DNA of 64,000 nt. Source: an uncultured Celeribacter sp. (GTDB lineage Bacteria; Pseudomonadota; Alphaproteobacteria; Rhodobacterales; Rhodobacteraceae). The stretch spans positions 2,406,501-2,470,500 of the forward strand of contig NZ_OY780935.1 in NCBI RefSeq assembly GCF_963675965.1. Direction: 5' to 3'. The notes beneath the pieces are model-generated. The model was not told where the DNA came from, searched no databases, and worked only from the letters and a program-made list of their open reading frames with translations. Both the position numbers and the translations under genes were made by a program. Below, in pieces: positions 52,022 through 61,027 of the stretch (position 1 is its first letter; every line of letters starts with the position of its first letter).

Positions 52022-53353
52022 GTGAACGCTATCGCTAACTTTTTCACGAAAATCGTGAGCCGCTATATGCCCGACCCGCTTGTCGTGGCGATTATTCTGA
52101 CGGCTTTGACCGTTGTCTTCGCCATGCTGTCTCAGGGCGTCGGCTTTTTTGAAGCGACAACCTATTGGGGGGATGGGTTCTGGAACCTCCTGGCCTTCAC
52201 CATGCAGATGACGATCATCCTGCTGGCGGGCTATATCCTTGCCCGGACGCCGGCCGTCGACAAACTGATGGATGTGTTGATCCAGGGCATCAACTCTCCG
52301 CGGACGGCTGTCGTGGTCGCGACTATGGTCGGCGGTGTGGGCAGCTGGCTCAACTGGGGTTTCGGTCTGGTGCTTGGGACACTCATCGCGCAGAAGCTCG
52401 GTCGTAAAGTCAAAGGGTTGCACTATCCGCTGGTGATTGCCGCAGGCTATTCGGGGTTTGCGGTTTACGGCGTCGGCCTGTCTGGCTCTGTGCCGCTGCT
52501 GCTCAATACGCCGGGCCATTTCATGGAGGACGTGATTGGTCTGGTCTCGCTCGATCAGACGATTTTCTCGCCCTATATCATCATCATGAACCTGATCATT
52601 CTGGTGACGCTGCCGTTTTTCAACGCGATGCTGCATCCGAAGAACCCGGAAGATGTGCTTGAAGCGCATCCCGAACCGGAGCTGCCGGTGGCAGAGCCGG
52701 ATATCAAGGAACTGACGCTGGCCGAACGTCTGAACCACTCCAAAATCCTCGGGGTCGGCATGGGGTTGTTCGGTTTGCTCTATGTCGCGCTGTACCTCGC
52801 CAACGGCGGCAGCGTGACGCTGAACTTCATCAACCTGCTCTTCCTGTTCCTGGGGATCACCCTTTTCGTGACGCCCAGCCGCTTTCTGGCCGCGCTCAAC
52901 GAGGGGGTTAAAGTCGTCAGCGGGATCATCATCCAATATCCGTTCTATGCCGGTATCCTTGCGATTTTGGCCGGTTCCGGGCTGATCGTGACGCTCTCGA
53001 ACTGGTTCGTGTCGATTTCAAGCGCCGAAACACTGCCGATTTCCTCTTTCTTCTCGGCGGGTCTGATCAACCTCTTTGTGCCGTCCGGTGGTGGTCAGTG
53101 GGTGATTCAGGGTCCGGTGATGATGGATGCGGCCGAAAAACTCGGCGCATCGATCCCGGCGACGGCTCTGGCAGTGCAGATCGGTGACCAGTGGACCAAT
53201 ATGGTTCAGCCCTTCTGGCTGTTGCCTGCGCTGGCGATCTCCGGCCTGAAGCTCAAGCACCTGATGGGGTATATGGTGATGGTGCTGTTCTATCTCGGGG
53301 TCGTGTTCCTGGGCACCATTTCGATCTGGGGTTTCCTGGCGGCTGGGGCCTGA
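52022..53353 (+). CDS. Short-chain fatty acid transporter (AtoE family)
   Basis: A 443-residue inner-membrane protein with about 11 helices, related to AtoE. It contains RYMPDPLVVAIILTALTVVF, SWLNWGFGLVLGTLIAQKL, GYSGFAVYGVGLSGS and PSGGGQWVIQGPVMMDAA, a signature of the family. GTG at 52022 is chosen because AGGGAGGA lies 5-8 nt upstream; an earlier ATG at 51986 lacks a ribosome site. It opens the operon 52022-54667 (transporter, YciI, muconolactone-isomerase-like, SDR). Likely imports a small organic acid used by these enzymes. Confidence 0.92.
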   Translation: MNAIANFFTKIVSRYMPDPLVVAIILTALTVVFAMLSQGVGFFEATTYWGDGFWNLLAFTMQMTIILLAGYILARTPAVDKLMDVLIQGINSPRTAVVVATMVGGVGSWLNWGFGLVLGTLIAQKLGRKVKGLHYPLVIAAGYSGFAVYGVGLSGSVPLLLNTPGHFMEDVIGLVSLDQTIFSPYIIIMNLIILVTLPFFNAMLHPKNPEDVLEAHPEPELPVAEPDIKELTLAERLNHSKILGVGMGLFGLLYVALYLANGGSVTLNFINLLFLFLGITLFVTPSRFLAALNEGVKVVSGIIIQYPFYAGILAILAGSGLIVTLSNWFVSISSAETLPISSFFSAGLINLFVPSGGGQWVIQGPVMMDAAEKLGASIPATALAVQIGDQWTNMVQPFWLLPALAISGLKLKHLMGYMVMVLFYLGVVFLGTISIWGFLAAGA

Positions 53354-53357
53354 GAAA

Positions 53358-53663
53358 ATGCCCTGGATGGTGGAAACCTATGACAAACCCGGTTGCGCAG
53401 AGTTGCGCAACCGACTTCGCCCCGCGCATCTCGATTTTCTGGAGACGCATAAGCCGCTTCTTCTGGCCTGCGGGGCAAAGCTCGATGATGCTGGCGAGAC
53501 GGCAAGCGGTGGCGTCTACCTGCTTGATCTCGACAGCCGTGCGCAGGCGCAATCTTTCATCGAACAGGATCCGTTTTTTCAAGGCGGCCTTTTTGAGAGA
53601 GTTTTCGTAACGCGCTGGCGCAAAGCCTATCTCAACGCATGCAATACGCTTAATGAGGACTGA
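53358..53663 (+). CDS. YciI-family protein
   Basis: A 101-residue ferredoxin-fold protein with the family opening MVETYDKPGCAELRNRLRPA and the later GGVYLLDLDSRAQAQSF and DPFFQGGLFERV segments. Members often belong to catabolic clusters (some are dehydrochlorinases or 5-chloromuconolactone dehalogenase-like enzymes). A His in RPAHLDFLE matches the conserved site. It starts 4 bp after the transporter stop and is followed at once by the muconolactone-isomerase-like gene (TGA then ATG), so all are one operon. Activity not known. Confidence 0.88.
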   Translation: MPWMVETYDKPGCAELRNRLRPAHLDFLETHKPLLLACGAKLDDAGETASGGVYLLDLDSRAQAQSFIEQDPFFQGGLFERVFVTRWRKAYLNACNTLNED

Positions 53664-53954
53664 ATGCTTTATCATGTTTCGATGACCGTAAATCTGCCGG
53701 TCGATATAGATCCCGACGTCGCAGCCGAGATCAAAGCCCGTGAAAAGGCCTATTCGCAGGAGCTTCAGCATCAGGGCATCTGGCGTCATATCTGGCGCGT
53801 TGCAGGGCTGTATGAAAACGTCAGCATCTTCGACTGCCGTGACAATGAACATCTGCACGAGGTGCTGATGGGGCTGCCGCTTTACCCCTATATGGACATC
53901 AGTGTCACGCCGTTGTGCCGGCATCCATCTTCGGTGCGTGAGGACGATACATGA
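53664..53954 (+). CDS. Muconolactone delta-isomerase-like protein
   Basis: A 96-residue protein with the muconolactone isomerase pattern: MLYHVSMTVNLPVDIDPD at the start, EKAYSQELQHQGIWRHIWRV in the centre, and NEHLHEVLMGLPLYPYM near the end, close to catechol-pathway CatC proteins. CatC moves the double bond of muconolactone to form 3-oxoadipate enol-lactone. An enol-lactonase-like gene lies at 54744, which supports a lactone-type pathway. It overlaps the SDR gene by 4 bp. True substrate may differ, since catA/catB are not visible. Confidence 0.87.
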   Translation: MLYHVSMTVNLPVDIDPDVAAEIKAREKAYSQELQHQGIWRHIWRVAGLYENVSIFDCRDNEHLHEVLMGLPLYPYMDISVTPLCRHPSSVREDDT

Positions 53955-54667
53955 CGCGCTATGCGCGCCGCACAGCCGTTATCACCGGCGGCAGTTGCGG
54001 CATCGGGGCGGCCATCACTGCGCGTCTTAAGGCCGATGGGTTTCGCACCCTCGTGCTGGATGTCGCAGATCCCATGTCGGGGGCAGACCGCTACCACAAG
54101 ATTGATCTGAGCGATGCGGAGGCGACACAGGCGCTGTGTCGGCAGATCGCAGCAGAGGAAGAGGTCACCTGTCTTGTCAACAACGTCGGCATTGTGCGAC
54201 CCGCCCTGCTGGAAGATGTCGCGATTGCGGATTTTGACCGGCTGATGCACATCAATCTGCGTCCATCCCTGATCTGTGCGCAGGCCTTCCTGCCGCAGAT
54301 GAAAGCCCTGGGTGGCGGGCGTATCGTTATGAACACCAGCCGGGTGACGAAGGGCAAGGCACTGCGTACGCTTTATTCCGCCACGAAAGGGGCTGCGCAA
54401 TCCATGGCGCGGACCTGGGCTTTGGAATTGGCGCCTCAGGGCGTCACCGTCAACTGCGTGGCTCCGGGGCCGATTGCGACGGAGGCGTTCTGGAAAAACA
54501 ACCATCCCGATGCGCCACGCACCCAGGAGATCATTGACAATGTCCCGGTGAAGCGGCTGGGCACCGGCGAGGATGTGGCCAACGCTGTGGCATTTTTTTG
54601 CGCCCCTGAGTCCGGGTTCGTAACAGGCCAGACATTGTTCGTCTGCGGTGGTGTCACCGTCGGCTGA
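53951..54667 (+). CDS. Short-chain dehydrogenase/reductase
   Basis: A 238-residue cytoplasmic NAD(P)-dependent enzyme. The cofactor motif TGGSCGIG (about 12-19), NNVGIVRP, catalytic Ser in VMNTSRVTK, and YSATK (about 142-146) are all present, along with NCVAPGPIATEAF. Its ATG overlaps the previous gene's stop by 4 bp, and a strong terminator follows. It is the last gene of the transporter operon and probably handles a hydroxyl/keto intermediate of the same substrate. Very high confidence in family, none in substrate. Confidence 0.93.
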   Translation: MTRYARRTAVITGGSCGIGAAITARLKADGFRTLVLDVADPMSGADRYHKIDLSDAEATQALCRQIAAEEEVTCLVNNVGIVRPALLEDVAIADFDRLMHINLRPSLICAQAFLPQMKALGGGRIVMNTSRVTKGKALRTLYSATKGAAQSMARTWALELAPQGVTVNCVAPGPIATEAFWKNNHPDAPRTQEIIDNVPVKRLGTGEDVANAVAFFCAPESGFVTGQTLFVCGGVTVG

Positions 54668-54688
54668 AGCCGTCAAAACGGAATGGAC

Positions 54689-54715
54689 AAAGGGCCGCGT
54701 TTGCGGCCCTTTTTA
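54689..54715 (+). terminator. Rho-independent terminator after the SDR gene
   Basis: AGGGCCGC (54691-54698) pairs with GCGGCCCT (54703-54710) around a GTTT loop and is followed by TTTTT. It lies 22 bp after the SDR stop. With A residues on the other flank it may also end the convergent lactonase gene. Confidence 0.92.
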
Positions 54716-54743
54716 TTTGCTCTGGTACGTTTTTGGGGATGGC

Positions 54744-55523
54744 TCAGGCGTCCAGGTGGCTGCGCAACAGTTCCACGAAAGCCTTCGGCTGTTCGACACA
54801 GGGTAGGTGCCCGGCATTCGCGATTTCGTGGAAGCTGGCGGATTTGATCCCGGCGGCGGTTTCTTTGACCAATGCAGGGGGTGTCGAGCTGTCTTCTGTG
54901 CCGGCGATCACCAGGGTCGGCTGCGCGATTCGGACCAGATCGTCACGGAAGTCGGCGTCGCGGATCGCTGCACAGACCTGCGCATAGCCTTCGGCCGGGG
55001 TGCGGATCAGCATTGTCTGCCACATCGCAAAATCTTCCGTCTGCTGATAGCTCGGCGCGAACCAGCGTGACAGGATTGCCTCGCGGATGGAGGCGATGCC
55101 ATCGGAAAGAACGGTTTCTATGCGCGGGTTCCACAGATCGGGCGAGCCGATTTTGGCCGCCGTATCCGACAGCACCAGATGTGTCATGCCGGAGGGCCGC
55201 CGCAGGGCGAGGCGCTGCATGATGAGACCACCCACCGAAAGTCCGATGCCGACAAAGGATGTGATCCCATAGTGATCCAGAAGGGTCTCCACATCGTCTG
55301 CCATGGTTTCAATGCTCAGAGCATCCTGCGCGGAGCTGAGGCCATGGCCGCGCTTGTCATGGCGCAGGATGCCCCAGTTTTCGGGGAGCAGGGCGACGAC
55401 ACGGTCCCAGACCCGTAAGTCCGTGCCAAGGGAATTGGCGAAAACCAGCGTCGGCGCACCGGCGGTAGGGGCCCGGTAGCCATGGAAAATGCCGCTCAGC
55501 GTGGTGAAGTGTTCGTAGGTCAA
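54744..55523 (-). CDS. 3-oxoadipate enol-lactonase-like alpha/beta hydrolase
   Basis: A 259-residue alpha/beta hydrolase of the PcaD type. It shows LVFANSLGTDLRVWDRVVAL, RHDKRGHGLS, the nucleophile elbow GIGLSVGGLIMQ, an acid in AGTEDSSTPP and the late NAGHLPCVEQP with the catalytic His. A TTG start at 55523 is preferred: AAGGAG lies 6 nt upstream, and in-frame ATG alternatives would cut into the fold or extend into the regulator gene. It lies 11 bp downstream of the LysR gene on the same strand. With the isomerase-like gene this fits a 3-oxoadipate-type branch. Confidence 0.87.
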   Translation of the reverse strand: MTYEHFTTLSGIFHGYRAPTAGAPTLVFANSLGTDLRVWDRVVALLPENWGILRHDKRGHGLSSAQDALSIETMADDVETLLDHYGITSFVGIGLSVGGLIMQRLALRRPSGMTHLVLSDTAAKIGSPDLWNPRIETVLSDGIASIREAILSRWFAPSYQQTEDFAMWQTMLIRTPAEGYAQVCAAIRDADFRDDLVRIAQPTLVIAGTEDSSTPPALVKETAAGIKSASFHEIANAGHLPCVEQPKAFVELLRSHLDA

Positions 55524-55534
55524 AAGGGGCTCCT

Positions 55535-56437
55535 TCAGGGGCGTGGCAGTGAATCGTCCAGACAGGACAGAAACAGGTCGAGCGCCGGGCTTTCGTGGGT
55601 TGCCCGGTAGACAAGGCAAATATTGGCGGTGGCCTTCACATTCGCGAGCGGTTTGTAGACGACCCCCGGAATATGTGCGTTCCGGATCGAGGCGGGCACG
55701 ATCGCGACCCCCAGACCGGCGGCGACAAGGCTGACGATTGAGGCGAATTGCGGCGACCGATAGACGATGTCCGGCGTGATTGATGCCGCAGCACAGGCCT
55801 GATGAAGCGACGCCGCAAATCCAGTGTTGGGCGGAAGGTGGGTGGCAATAAAGGGTTCGTTCTTCAGCGCGCCAAGGTCGACGGCATCGTCACCGGAGGC
55901 GAGGGGGTGGTCGGCAGGAAGTGCCGCCAGAAGGGTTTCCTCGCAGAGTGTGCGGGTGACAAGATTAGAGGGCATATCCGGATAGGGCAGGCGTACCACA
56001 CCGACATCGAGGTTGCCGGCTGAGACCTCCGGGATTTGCTGGTCGAGATCCATCAGGGTGAGATTCAGACGGGTTTCCGGGGCTTTTTCGCGAAACGGTC
56101 GCAGAAGACGCGTCAGCACACCGTTGTAGGCCGCTGCGCCGATATAGCCCAATGCAAGCTCGCCGATCATGCCTTGCCCGGCATGCAGCGCGATCTTTTC
56201 CGCCCGTGCGGCCTGTCGCAACACAGCGCGCGCTTCGGGCAGCAAGATCCGACCGGCCGGGGCAAGGCTGACTTTGCGCCGATTGCGTTCGAAGAGAAGG
56301 GTGCCGATAATCTCTTCCATCTGTTTGAGCAATTGGGTCAGCTGCGGCTGGGAGATGTTCAGCCGCTCGGCAGCACGTCCGAAGTGCAGCTCTTCAGCCA
56401 GAATCACCAGCACCTCATAATGCCGAATTAGCAACAT
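55535..56437 (-). CDS. LysR-family transcriptional regulator
   Basis: A 300-residue LysR protein: winged-helix N-terminus (about 1-60, with HFGRAAERLNISQPQLTQLL) and a periplasmic-binding-like effector domain (about 90-295, GELALGYIGAAAYNGVL). The regulator gene is the first of a two-gene unit with the lactonase-like gene 11 bp downstream. It probably senses a pathway intermediate and controls nearby operons. It resembles CatR/PcaQ-branch regulators by context only. Confidence 0.93.
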   Translation of the reverse strand: MLLIRHYEVLVILAEELHFGRAAERLNISQPQLTQLLKQMEEIIGTLLFERNRRKVSLAPAGRILLPEARAVLRQAARAEKIALHAGQGMIGELALGYIGAAAYNGVLTRLLRPFREKAPETRLNLTLMDLDQQIPEVSAGNLDVGVVRLPYPDMPSNLVTRTLCEETLLAALPADHPLASGDDAVDLGALKNEPFIATHLPPNTGFAASLHQACAAASITPDIVYRSPQFASIVSLVAAGLGVAIVPASIRNAHIPGVVYKPLANVKATANICLVYRATHESPALDLFLSCLDDSLPRP

Positions 56438-56625
56438 TTATAATAACTGCCCTATTTTGATTTGATCTGATGATATGATAGGAAAAAGATGACGTCATGA
56501 CAATCGAGACCCCGCGGGTTCTCTGGGCAGCGGCCACAATTCGGCGGCAATTCTCTTATGAACGTTTTCTCCAGTCGCTATTTCGTGGCTGCTTCCTACG
56601 GGCATGGATTGTACAGCCTCACGGA
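56438..56625. promoter_or_regulatory. Region upstream of the LysR gene with ATGACGTCAT palindrome
   Basis: This 188-bp gap lies between the LysR start and the 3' end of the first IclR gene. It contains a perfect 10-bp palindrome ATGACGTCAT (56489-56498), about 50 bp upstream of the LysR ATG, a plausible self-regulation site. A plus-strand open frame beginning at 56497 has no family features and overlaps the IclR gene, so I do not call it. Confidence 0.4.
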
Positions 56626-57390
56626 TTACAGTGTCTGTTCGTTTCCCTTGATCATGAAGCCCTCAATCATCCGTGCTGTTGCGGAAAGGGATGCATAGAT
56701 CTGGTGGCGGATTTCCGGGGTGAGGTTGCTTTGTTCGACAATGACAGAGAGTGAGGCGTTGATCCCCAGATTGTCATTTCGCACAGGGACCGCAATCCCA
56801 GCAAGACTGGCGTCGACTTGGCCTTGTGTCTCGCAGATTCCGGCCTTTCGAATATGTGTCAACTCTGCGTAAAGCGCGCTGTCGTCGTCGCTTGCACTGT
56901 CGGAGGACCCGCGTGCCAAGGACATGATTTGTCGTTTCGGTAACGTCGAGAGGACAGCTTTTGATGTGGCGCCGCGTAAAAGCGGCATGGGCAGACCCAA
57001 TTCATAACTTGTTTTAAATGTCACAGAGTTGGCGCGTTCTTCTGCCACGCACATGACGGTCTTACCGTACAGGCGCGCAAGAAGAGTCGTGCAAGGGCAG
57101 GGGATCTGTTCCAGAAGCGGGCGCAGAAATTTAGACCCGGACTGCACCAAAGGATCGGTCATGCGCATGCGTCGATAGTATTCGACGAAAAAAGGGCCGA
57201 GCCTGTAGCGGGATTCGACCGTACTTTCGAGCATGTCCGATGCAACCATCTCCCGGATCAAGCGGTAAAGCGTGCTGGGCGAGGCCTCCAGTGCGTCAGA
57301 AATCTCAGCGACTGTCCAAGCCGGGTGCGCATCGTCGAAAAGTGACAGAATGCGCGTGTAGCGTGAAATTCCCGTCGTTGTCTGGCCCAT
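56626..57390 (-). CDS. IclR-family transcriptional regulator 1
   Basis: A 254-residue regulator with an N-terminal winged helix (about 8-70, TVAEISDALEASPSTLYRLI) and a C-terminal effector domain (about 80-245, with FKTSYELGLPMPLLRGATSK and VDASLAGIAVPVRNDN). It is divergent from the dioxygenase gene at 57634, with a 243-bp control region holding a perfect 13-bp palindrome, and so probably regulates the 57634-60992 operon. High confidence for family. Confidence 0.93.
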   Translation of the reverse strand: MGQTTTGISRYTRILSLFDDAHPAWTVAEISDALEASPSTLYRLIREMVASDMLESTVESRYRLGPFFVEYYRRMRMTDPLVQSGSKFLRPLLEQIPCPCTTLLARLYGKTVMCVAEERANSVTFKTSYELGLPMPLLRGATSKAVLSTLPKRQIMSLARGSSDSASDDDSALYAELTHIRKAGICETQGQVDASLAGIAVPVRNDNLGINASLSVIVEQSNLTPEIRHQIYASLSATARMIEGFMIKGNEQTL

Positions 57391-57633
57391 AAATCCGCCC
57401 TGCGATGCATGTTTTCTGATTTGCCTTTTAACGAGAATTTCGTCGCGCAGACAGTCTGCAATTCCCGAATTCCCAGGTGTTATTCATCGACGGATTCCTC
57501 GTGCCTTTTGGGTGATCATGAGCTTGCACTTGCGATATTATTTATGATTTTACCAAAAAATGATAAAAAATTAATATTAATATTGATATTTTTTTAAAAA
57601 AAGGAAATATTAAAAATCTAATGGGAGGATCTT
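57391..57633. promoter_or_regulatory. Divergent IclR/dioxygenase control region with palindrome
   Basis: Contains the perfect palindrome GCAGACAGTCTGC (57447-57459), about 57 bp from the IclR start, followed by an AT-rich block (57530-57615) before a GGGAGG ribosome site for the dioxygenase gene. IclR regulators usually bind 12-15-bp palindromes of this sort in divergent promoters, so this is the best operator candidate of the cluster. Promoter boxes are not placed. Confidence 0.55.
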
Positions 57634-58485
57634 ATGCCGCACAATGCTGTTCAGGCGGGTGCATATTTGCACCACGTCGCTTTCGAAAGTTCCGATCCGG
57701 AACGTCTCGCCAACTTTTATGCCGCCAATATGGATATGGGCGTCGACAAGATTTCGGACAGTGAATTTCGCTGTCACGGCCCGATGCGCCGTTTTGTGGC
57801 GATCAAGGGGGAAGACAAAAAATTGGCCTATGCCGGGCTGGCTTACCGCAACGCTGATGTGCTTGAGGCACAGCGCCGTTTGGCAGAGGCCAATGGGGTG
57901 GAAATCCTCGAAAATGTGTCACCCTATTTCGAGAGTGGCGGGTTTGCTGTTCGAGACAATGATGGGCACCTGATCTGTTTCGGTGTCGCAGAAAGCCGTA
58001 CGACCTCTTATGAGCCGGGACGCGAGGGCATTCACGGCCCGACGCAACATTTGACGTTTGCGACGCAGAATCTTGAGGGTTTCAAGGAGTTCTACGTCGA
58101 TAAACTTGGCTTTTTCCTGTCTGACCGCGTGCTGCACGAAAATGGCGAACCTGCGACGATCTTTACGACAACGAACCATGAGCATCACACCATCGCATGC
58201 TTCAAATCTGATCGCACAGGTGTGGATCACCACTCCTATGAGGCAGCAAGCTTCGACAATATCAAGAAATTCTGTGACCGGTTCGCGGCCAATGATGTGC
58301 TTTTGACATGGGGGCCGGGTCGGCATGGGCCGGGCAACAATCTTTTTGTGTTCTACACCGATCCTGATGGCAACTGGATCGAGATTTCAGGCGAACTTGA
58401 GACCATCTACGACCGGGAAGTCATCGACTGGCCGCAACATCCGCGCACGCTCAACAAATGGGGTCGCGCTATTTTGCGCTCTTAA
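57634..58485 (+). CDS. Extradiol (VOC-family) ring-cleavage dioxygenase
   Basis: A 283-residue two-domain VOC protein of the catechol 2,3-dioxygenase type. It cleaves an aromatic diol next to the hydroxyls using Fe(II). The N-terminal domain starts YLHHVAFESSDPERLANFY; the C-terminal domain carries the metal ligands His139 (TQHLTF), His199 or His200 (GVDHHSYE) and Glu250 (DGNWIEISGE), so the active site is complete. Strong ribosome site GGGAGG. It is first in an operon with a FAH-family gene (13 bp) and a FAD monooxygenase, and is divergent from an IclR regulator. Substrate not known. Confidence 0.9.
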   Translation: MPHNAVQAGAYLHHVAFESSDPERLANFYAANMDMGVDKISDSEFRCHGPMRRFVAIKGEDKKLAYAGLAYRNADVLEAQRRLAEANGVEILENVSPYFESGGFAVRDNDGHLICFGVAESRTTSYEPGREGIHGPTQHLTFATQNLEGFKEFYVDKLGFFLSDRVLHENGEPATIFTTTNHEHHTIACFKSDRTGVDHHSYEAASFDNIKKFCDRFAANDVLLTWGPGRHGPGNNLFVFYTDPDGNWIEISGELETIYDREVIDWPQHPRTLNKWGRAILRS

Positions 58486-58498
58486 CAGGATAAGCATC

Positions 58499-59356
58499 AT
58501 GAAATTCATAAGTTTCAATCGTCTTGGGCAAAGCGGATTTGGCGCTTTACGTGATGACGGGATTGTCGATCTGACCGGAAAACTGGCGCCGTGTGTGACG
58601 AGCCTCAAAGCGCTCATTGCAGCTGACCTTATGAGCGCTGCTGCATTTTATGTTGAGGAAAGAGCGCCGGATTTTGCGCTGAGCGACATCACCCTTTTGC
58701 CGGTGGTCCCGGACGCCGGGAAGATCCTGTGTGTGGGGTTGAACTACGAAACGCATCGCGCCGAGACCAAGCGCCCCGAAGCAAAGCACCCGACCATGTT
58801 TTCACGCTATGCCGATAGCCAGATTGCCCATGGAGCCGGGATGATCATGCCGGCTGTTTCGGACAAGCTTGATTATGAGGGTGAGATGGCTGTCGTCATC
58901 GGTCGGGGAGGGCGCAACATCCCCGAAGACAGGGCTTTGTCCCATGTGGCTGGTTACGCTTGTTACAACGACGGAACCATTCGTGACTGGCAACGTCATA
59001 CGCATCAGTTCGGGCCGGGCAAGACCTTTCCCGGCACCGGCGGCTTTGGTCCGTATATGGTGAGTGCGGATGAAGTTGGCGACTATACAAAACTTCCGAT
59101 TCAAACCCGTCTCAATGGAAAAGTTATGCAGGACGCGACCCTGGCAGATCTAATCTTCCCGGTCGAACGGCTGATTGCGTATATTTCCACTTACACGCCT
59201 TTGGCGCCGGGCGACGTGATTGTGACCGGAACACCGGGGGGTGTTGGCGATCGGCAGGATCCGCCACTCTACATGAAGCCGGGCGACGTGGTGGAAGTCG
59301 AGATTGGCATGCTTGGCACATTGGTGAATCCGATCGTGGCAGAAAGCACGTTCTGA
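58499..59356 (+). CDS. Fumarylacetoacetate hydrolase (FAH) family protein
   Basis: A 285-residue enzyme of the FAH/HpcE/MhpD fold. The family regions are ILCVGLNYETHRAETKRP, DYEGEMAVVIGRGGRNI (metal-binding Glu), GYACYNDGTIRDWQRHT and VIVTGTPGGVGDRQDPPLYM. Likely acts on the product of ring cleavage as a hydrolase, hydratase, decarboxylase or isomerase. The ATG at 58499 has an AGGATAA ribosome site. An upstream extension of this frame overlaps the dioxygenase gene and is not real. The monooxygenase gene begins one base after its stop, so all three are co-transcribed. Confidence 0.91.
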   Translation: MKFISFNRLGQSGFGALRDDGIVDLTGKLAPCVTSLKALIAADLMSAAAFYVEERAPDFALSDITLLPVVPDAGKILCVGLNYETHRAETKRPEAKHPTMFSRYADSQIAHGAGMIMPAVSDKLDYEGEMAVVIGRGGRNIPEDRALSHVAGYACYNDGTIRDWQRHTHQFGPGKTFPGTGGFGPYMVSADEVGDYTKLPIQTRLNGKVMQDATLADLIFPVERLIAYISTYTPLAPGDVIVTGTPGGVGDRQDPPLYMKPGDVVEVEIGMLGTLVNPIVAESTF

Positions 59357-59357
59357 C

Positions 59358-60992
59358 ATGCAAAATAGATCTCTGGACGCAGATATTCTGGTGGTCGGGG
59401 CGGGGCCAACGGGGCTTTTGCTGACCAATCTTTTGGGGTCGATGGGGGTCAGGACGACCCTCATCGAACGCAATGAGACCACCGTTCAGGAGCCGCGTGC
59501 GGTGTCCATCGATGACGAATCGATGCGTGCGTTGCAGGCTGCCGGGCTTTCCTCCGAAATCGCGGCCATTACGTCGAAAGGCTATGGGTCCCTTTATCAG
59601 GGACCGTCAGGGCGTCAATTTGCGGAGGTGAAACCTTTCATAAAGGAATACGGTTTCGACAAACGCAACGCGTTTGAGCAGCCCGAATTCGAGGCAACGT
59701 TGCGCGCGGCACTGACACGCCATGCATCTGTGACAGCATGTTTTGGTGTGATCCTGACCGGGTTTGAACAGGCTGCTGATCATGTTGCGGCGCGGATCGA
59801 AGAGAAGGGTGCAGTTCAGACTTTACGAGCGCGCTACATGGTTGCGGCCGATGGCGGGCGCTCCTTTGTGCGTAAGACACTGGGCATTTCGATGGAGGGT
59901 TCCACCTTCGAGGAGCCTTGGTTGATCGTGGATCTGGAAACAACGAAAAATCGGTGTTTCCATACCGAAGTGTTCTGTGATCCCGCGCGGTCGGCGATCA
60001 CCCTTCCAGGGCCGCGGGGCATTCGACGCTATGAGTTTAAACTCAATCCGGGGGAAACTGCGGAGCAAGCCGAAGAGGACGCATTTGCGCGCAGACTTCT
60101 GGCCGAGGTTGGCCCCGATCGGGATGAGCCAATTCGGCGACAAAAGGTCTATACGTTCCATGCGCGTATTGCCGAGCGTTGGCGCGATCGGCGCGTGTTT
60201 CTTGCCGGGGATGCCGCACATCTGACGCCCCCTTTCGCCGGTCAGGGGATGAACAGCGGATTGCGTGATGCGCATAATCTGGCCTGGAAGCTGGATGAAG
60301 CGCTGAAGATGGACGCGCCGGAAGCGCTGCTGGACAGCTACCAGACGGAACGCAAGCCGCACGCCTGGCAGATGATCGAACTGGCTCTGAAAATGGGCAA
60401 GGTGATGATGCCGGATTCCCCCATGCGGGGATTGTCAATTCGGGCAGCCTTCAGGCTCTTGGGACTCTACTGTCCCGCGAGGGATTACGTGGCGCAGATG
60501 AAGTATAAGCCGAAGCCCAAGTTTTCTGATGGGCTTATAAGCCCGCGTGCAGGCGGGCAACAGGCGAGGGCCGTGGGACGCATGATCCCGCAACCGACAG
60601 TCACAACTCCCGCGCGTGAGGATCGCTTGCTTGACTATTTCATGCCGGATCGGCCCGTGGTGCTGATTTTCGATGAAAAACCGGACAAGTGGGTGGGATC
60701 CGGGGCGATGGAAAGCCTCAACGCGGCTGGTGCCGAGATCATCGGTCTGACACCTGAATGGATGAACCCGGTGAATGCGGCTTTTCCGATTTTGCGCGAT
60801 CAAAGCCGTTTCATGTCGCAGCAGCCGTTCCGTTCCTGTCTGGGCCATGCGCTTTTGCTGAGGCGCGACCGCTATGTTGCCGCGCTTGAACCTGTTCAGA
60901 ACATCGAGAAACTTTTGCCAATGATTGAGAGGCTCACGCCAGCCGCGAAATCTGGGCAAAAGGCAGATGATCGGCAGTGTGTATCTGTCTGA
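59358..60992 (+). CDS. FAD-dependent aromatic monooxygenase (MhpA/PheA-type)
   Basis: A 544-residue group A flavin monooxygenase. It has the dinucleotide fold ILVVGAGPTGLLLTNLLG, the family DG motif YMVAADGGRSFVRKT and the GD motif VFLAGDAAHLTPPFAGQG, plus a C-terminal thioredoxin-like region ending with PVQNIEKLLPMIERL. It resembles 3-(3-hydroxyphenyl)propionate hydroxylase (MhpA). It would add a hydroxyl to make the diol opened by the dioxygenase encoded just upstream. The gene ends before a hairpin at 61000. Exact substrate not readable. Confidence 0.9.
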   Translation: MQNRSLDADILVVGAGPTGLLLTNLLGSMGVRTTLIERNETTVQEPRAVSIDDESMRALQAAGLSSEIAAITSKGYGSLYQGPSGRQFAEVKPFIKEYGFDKRNAFEQPEFEATLRAALTRHASVTACFGVILTGFEQAADHVAARIEEKGAVQTLRARYMVAADGGRSFVRKTLGISMEGSTFEEPWLIVDLETTKNRCFHTEVFCDPARSAITLPGPRGIRRYEFKLNPGETAEQAEEDAFARRLLAEVGPDRDEPIRRQKVYTFHARIAERWRDRRVFLAGDAAHLTPPFAGQGMNSGLRDAHNLAWKLDEALKMDAPEALLDSYQTERKPHAWQMIELALKMGKVMMPDSPMRGLSIRAAFRLLGLYCPARDYVAQMKYKPKPKFSDGLISPRAGGQQARAVGRMIPQPTVTTPAREDRLLDYFMPDRPVVLIFDEKPDKWVGSGAMESLNAAGAEIIGLTPEWMNPVNAAFPILRDQSRFMSQQPFRSCLGHALLLRRDRYVAALEPVQNIEKLLPMIERLTPAAKSGQKADDRQCVSV

Positions 60993-60999
60993 TGGCGAA

Positions 61000-61027
61000 G
61001 GTCGCACTTCGATTTCGGAGTGCGGCC
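61000..61027 (+). terminator. Hairpin after the monooxygenase gene
   Basis: GGTCGCACTTCG pairs with CGGAGTGCGGCC around an ATTT loop, a 12-bp stem with two G-T pairs, starting 8 bp past the stop. There is no T-run, so it may be a weak terminator or an mRNA-stabilising 3' end. Confidence 0.55.

Noticed and set aside
56497..56754. 85-codon plus-strand frame starting at the ATGACGTCAT palindrome
   Set aside because: Overlaps the 3' end of the IclR gene on the other strand, with no ribosome site or family features.
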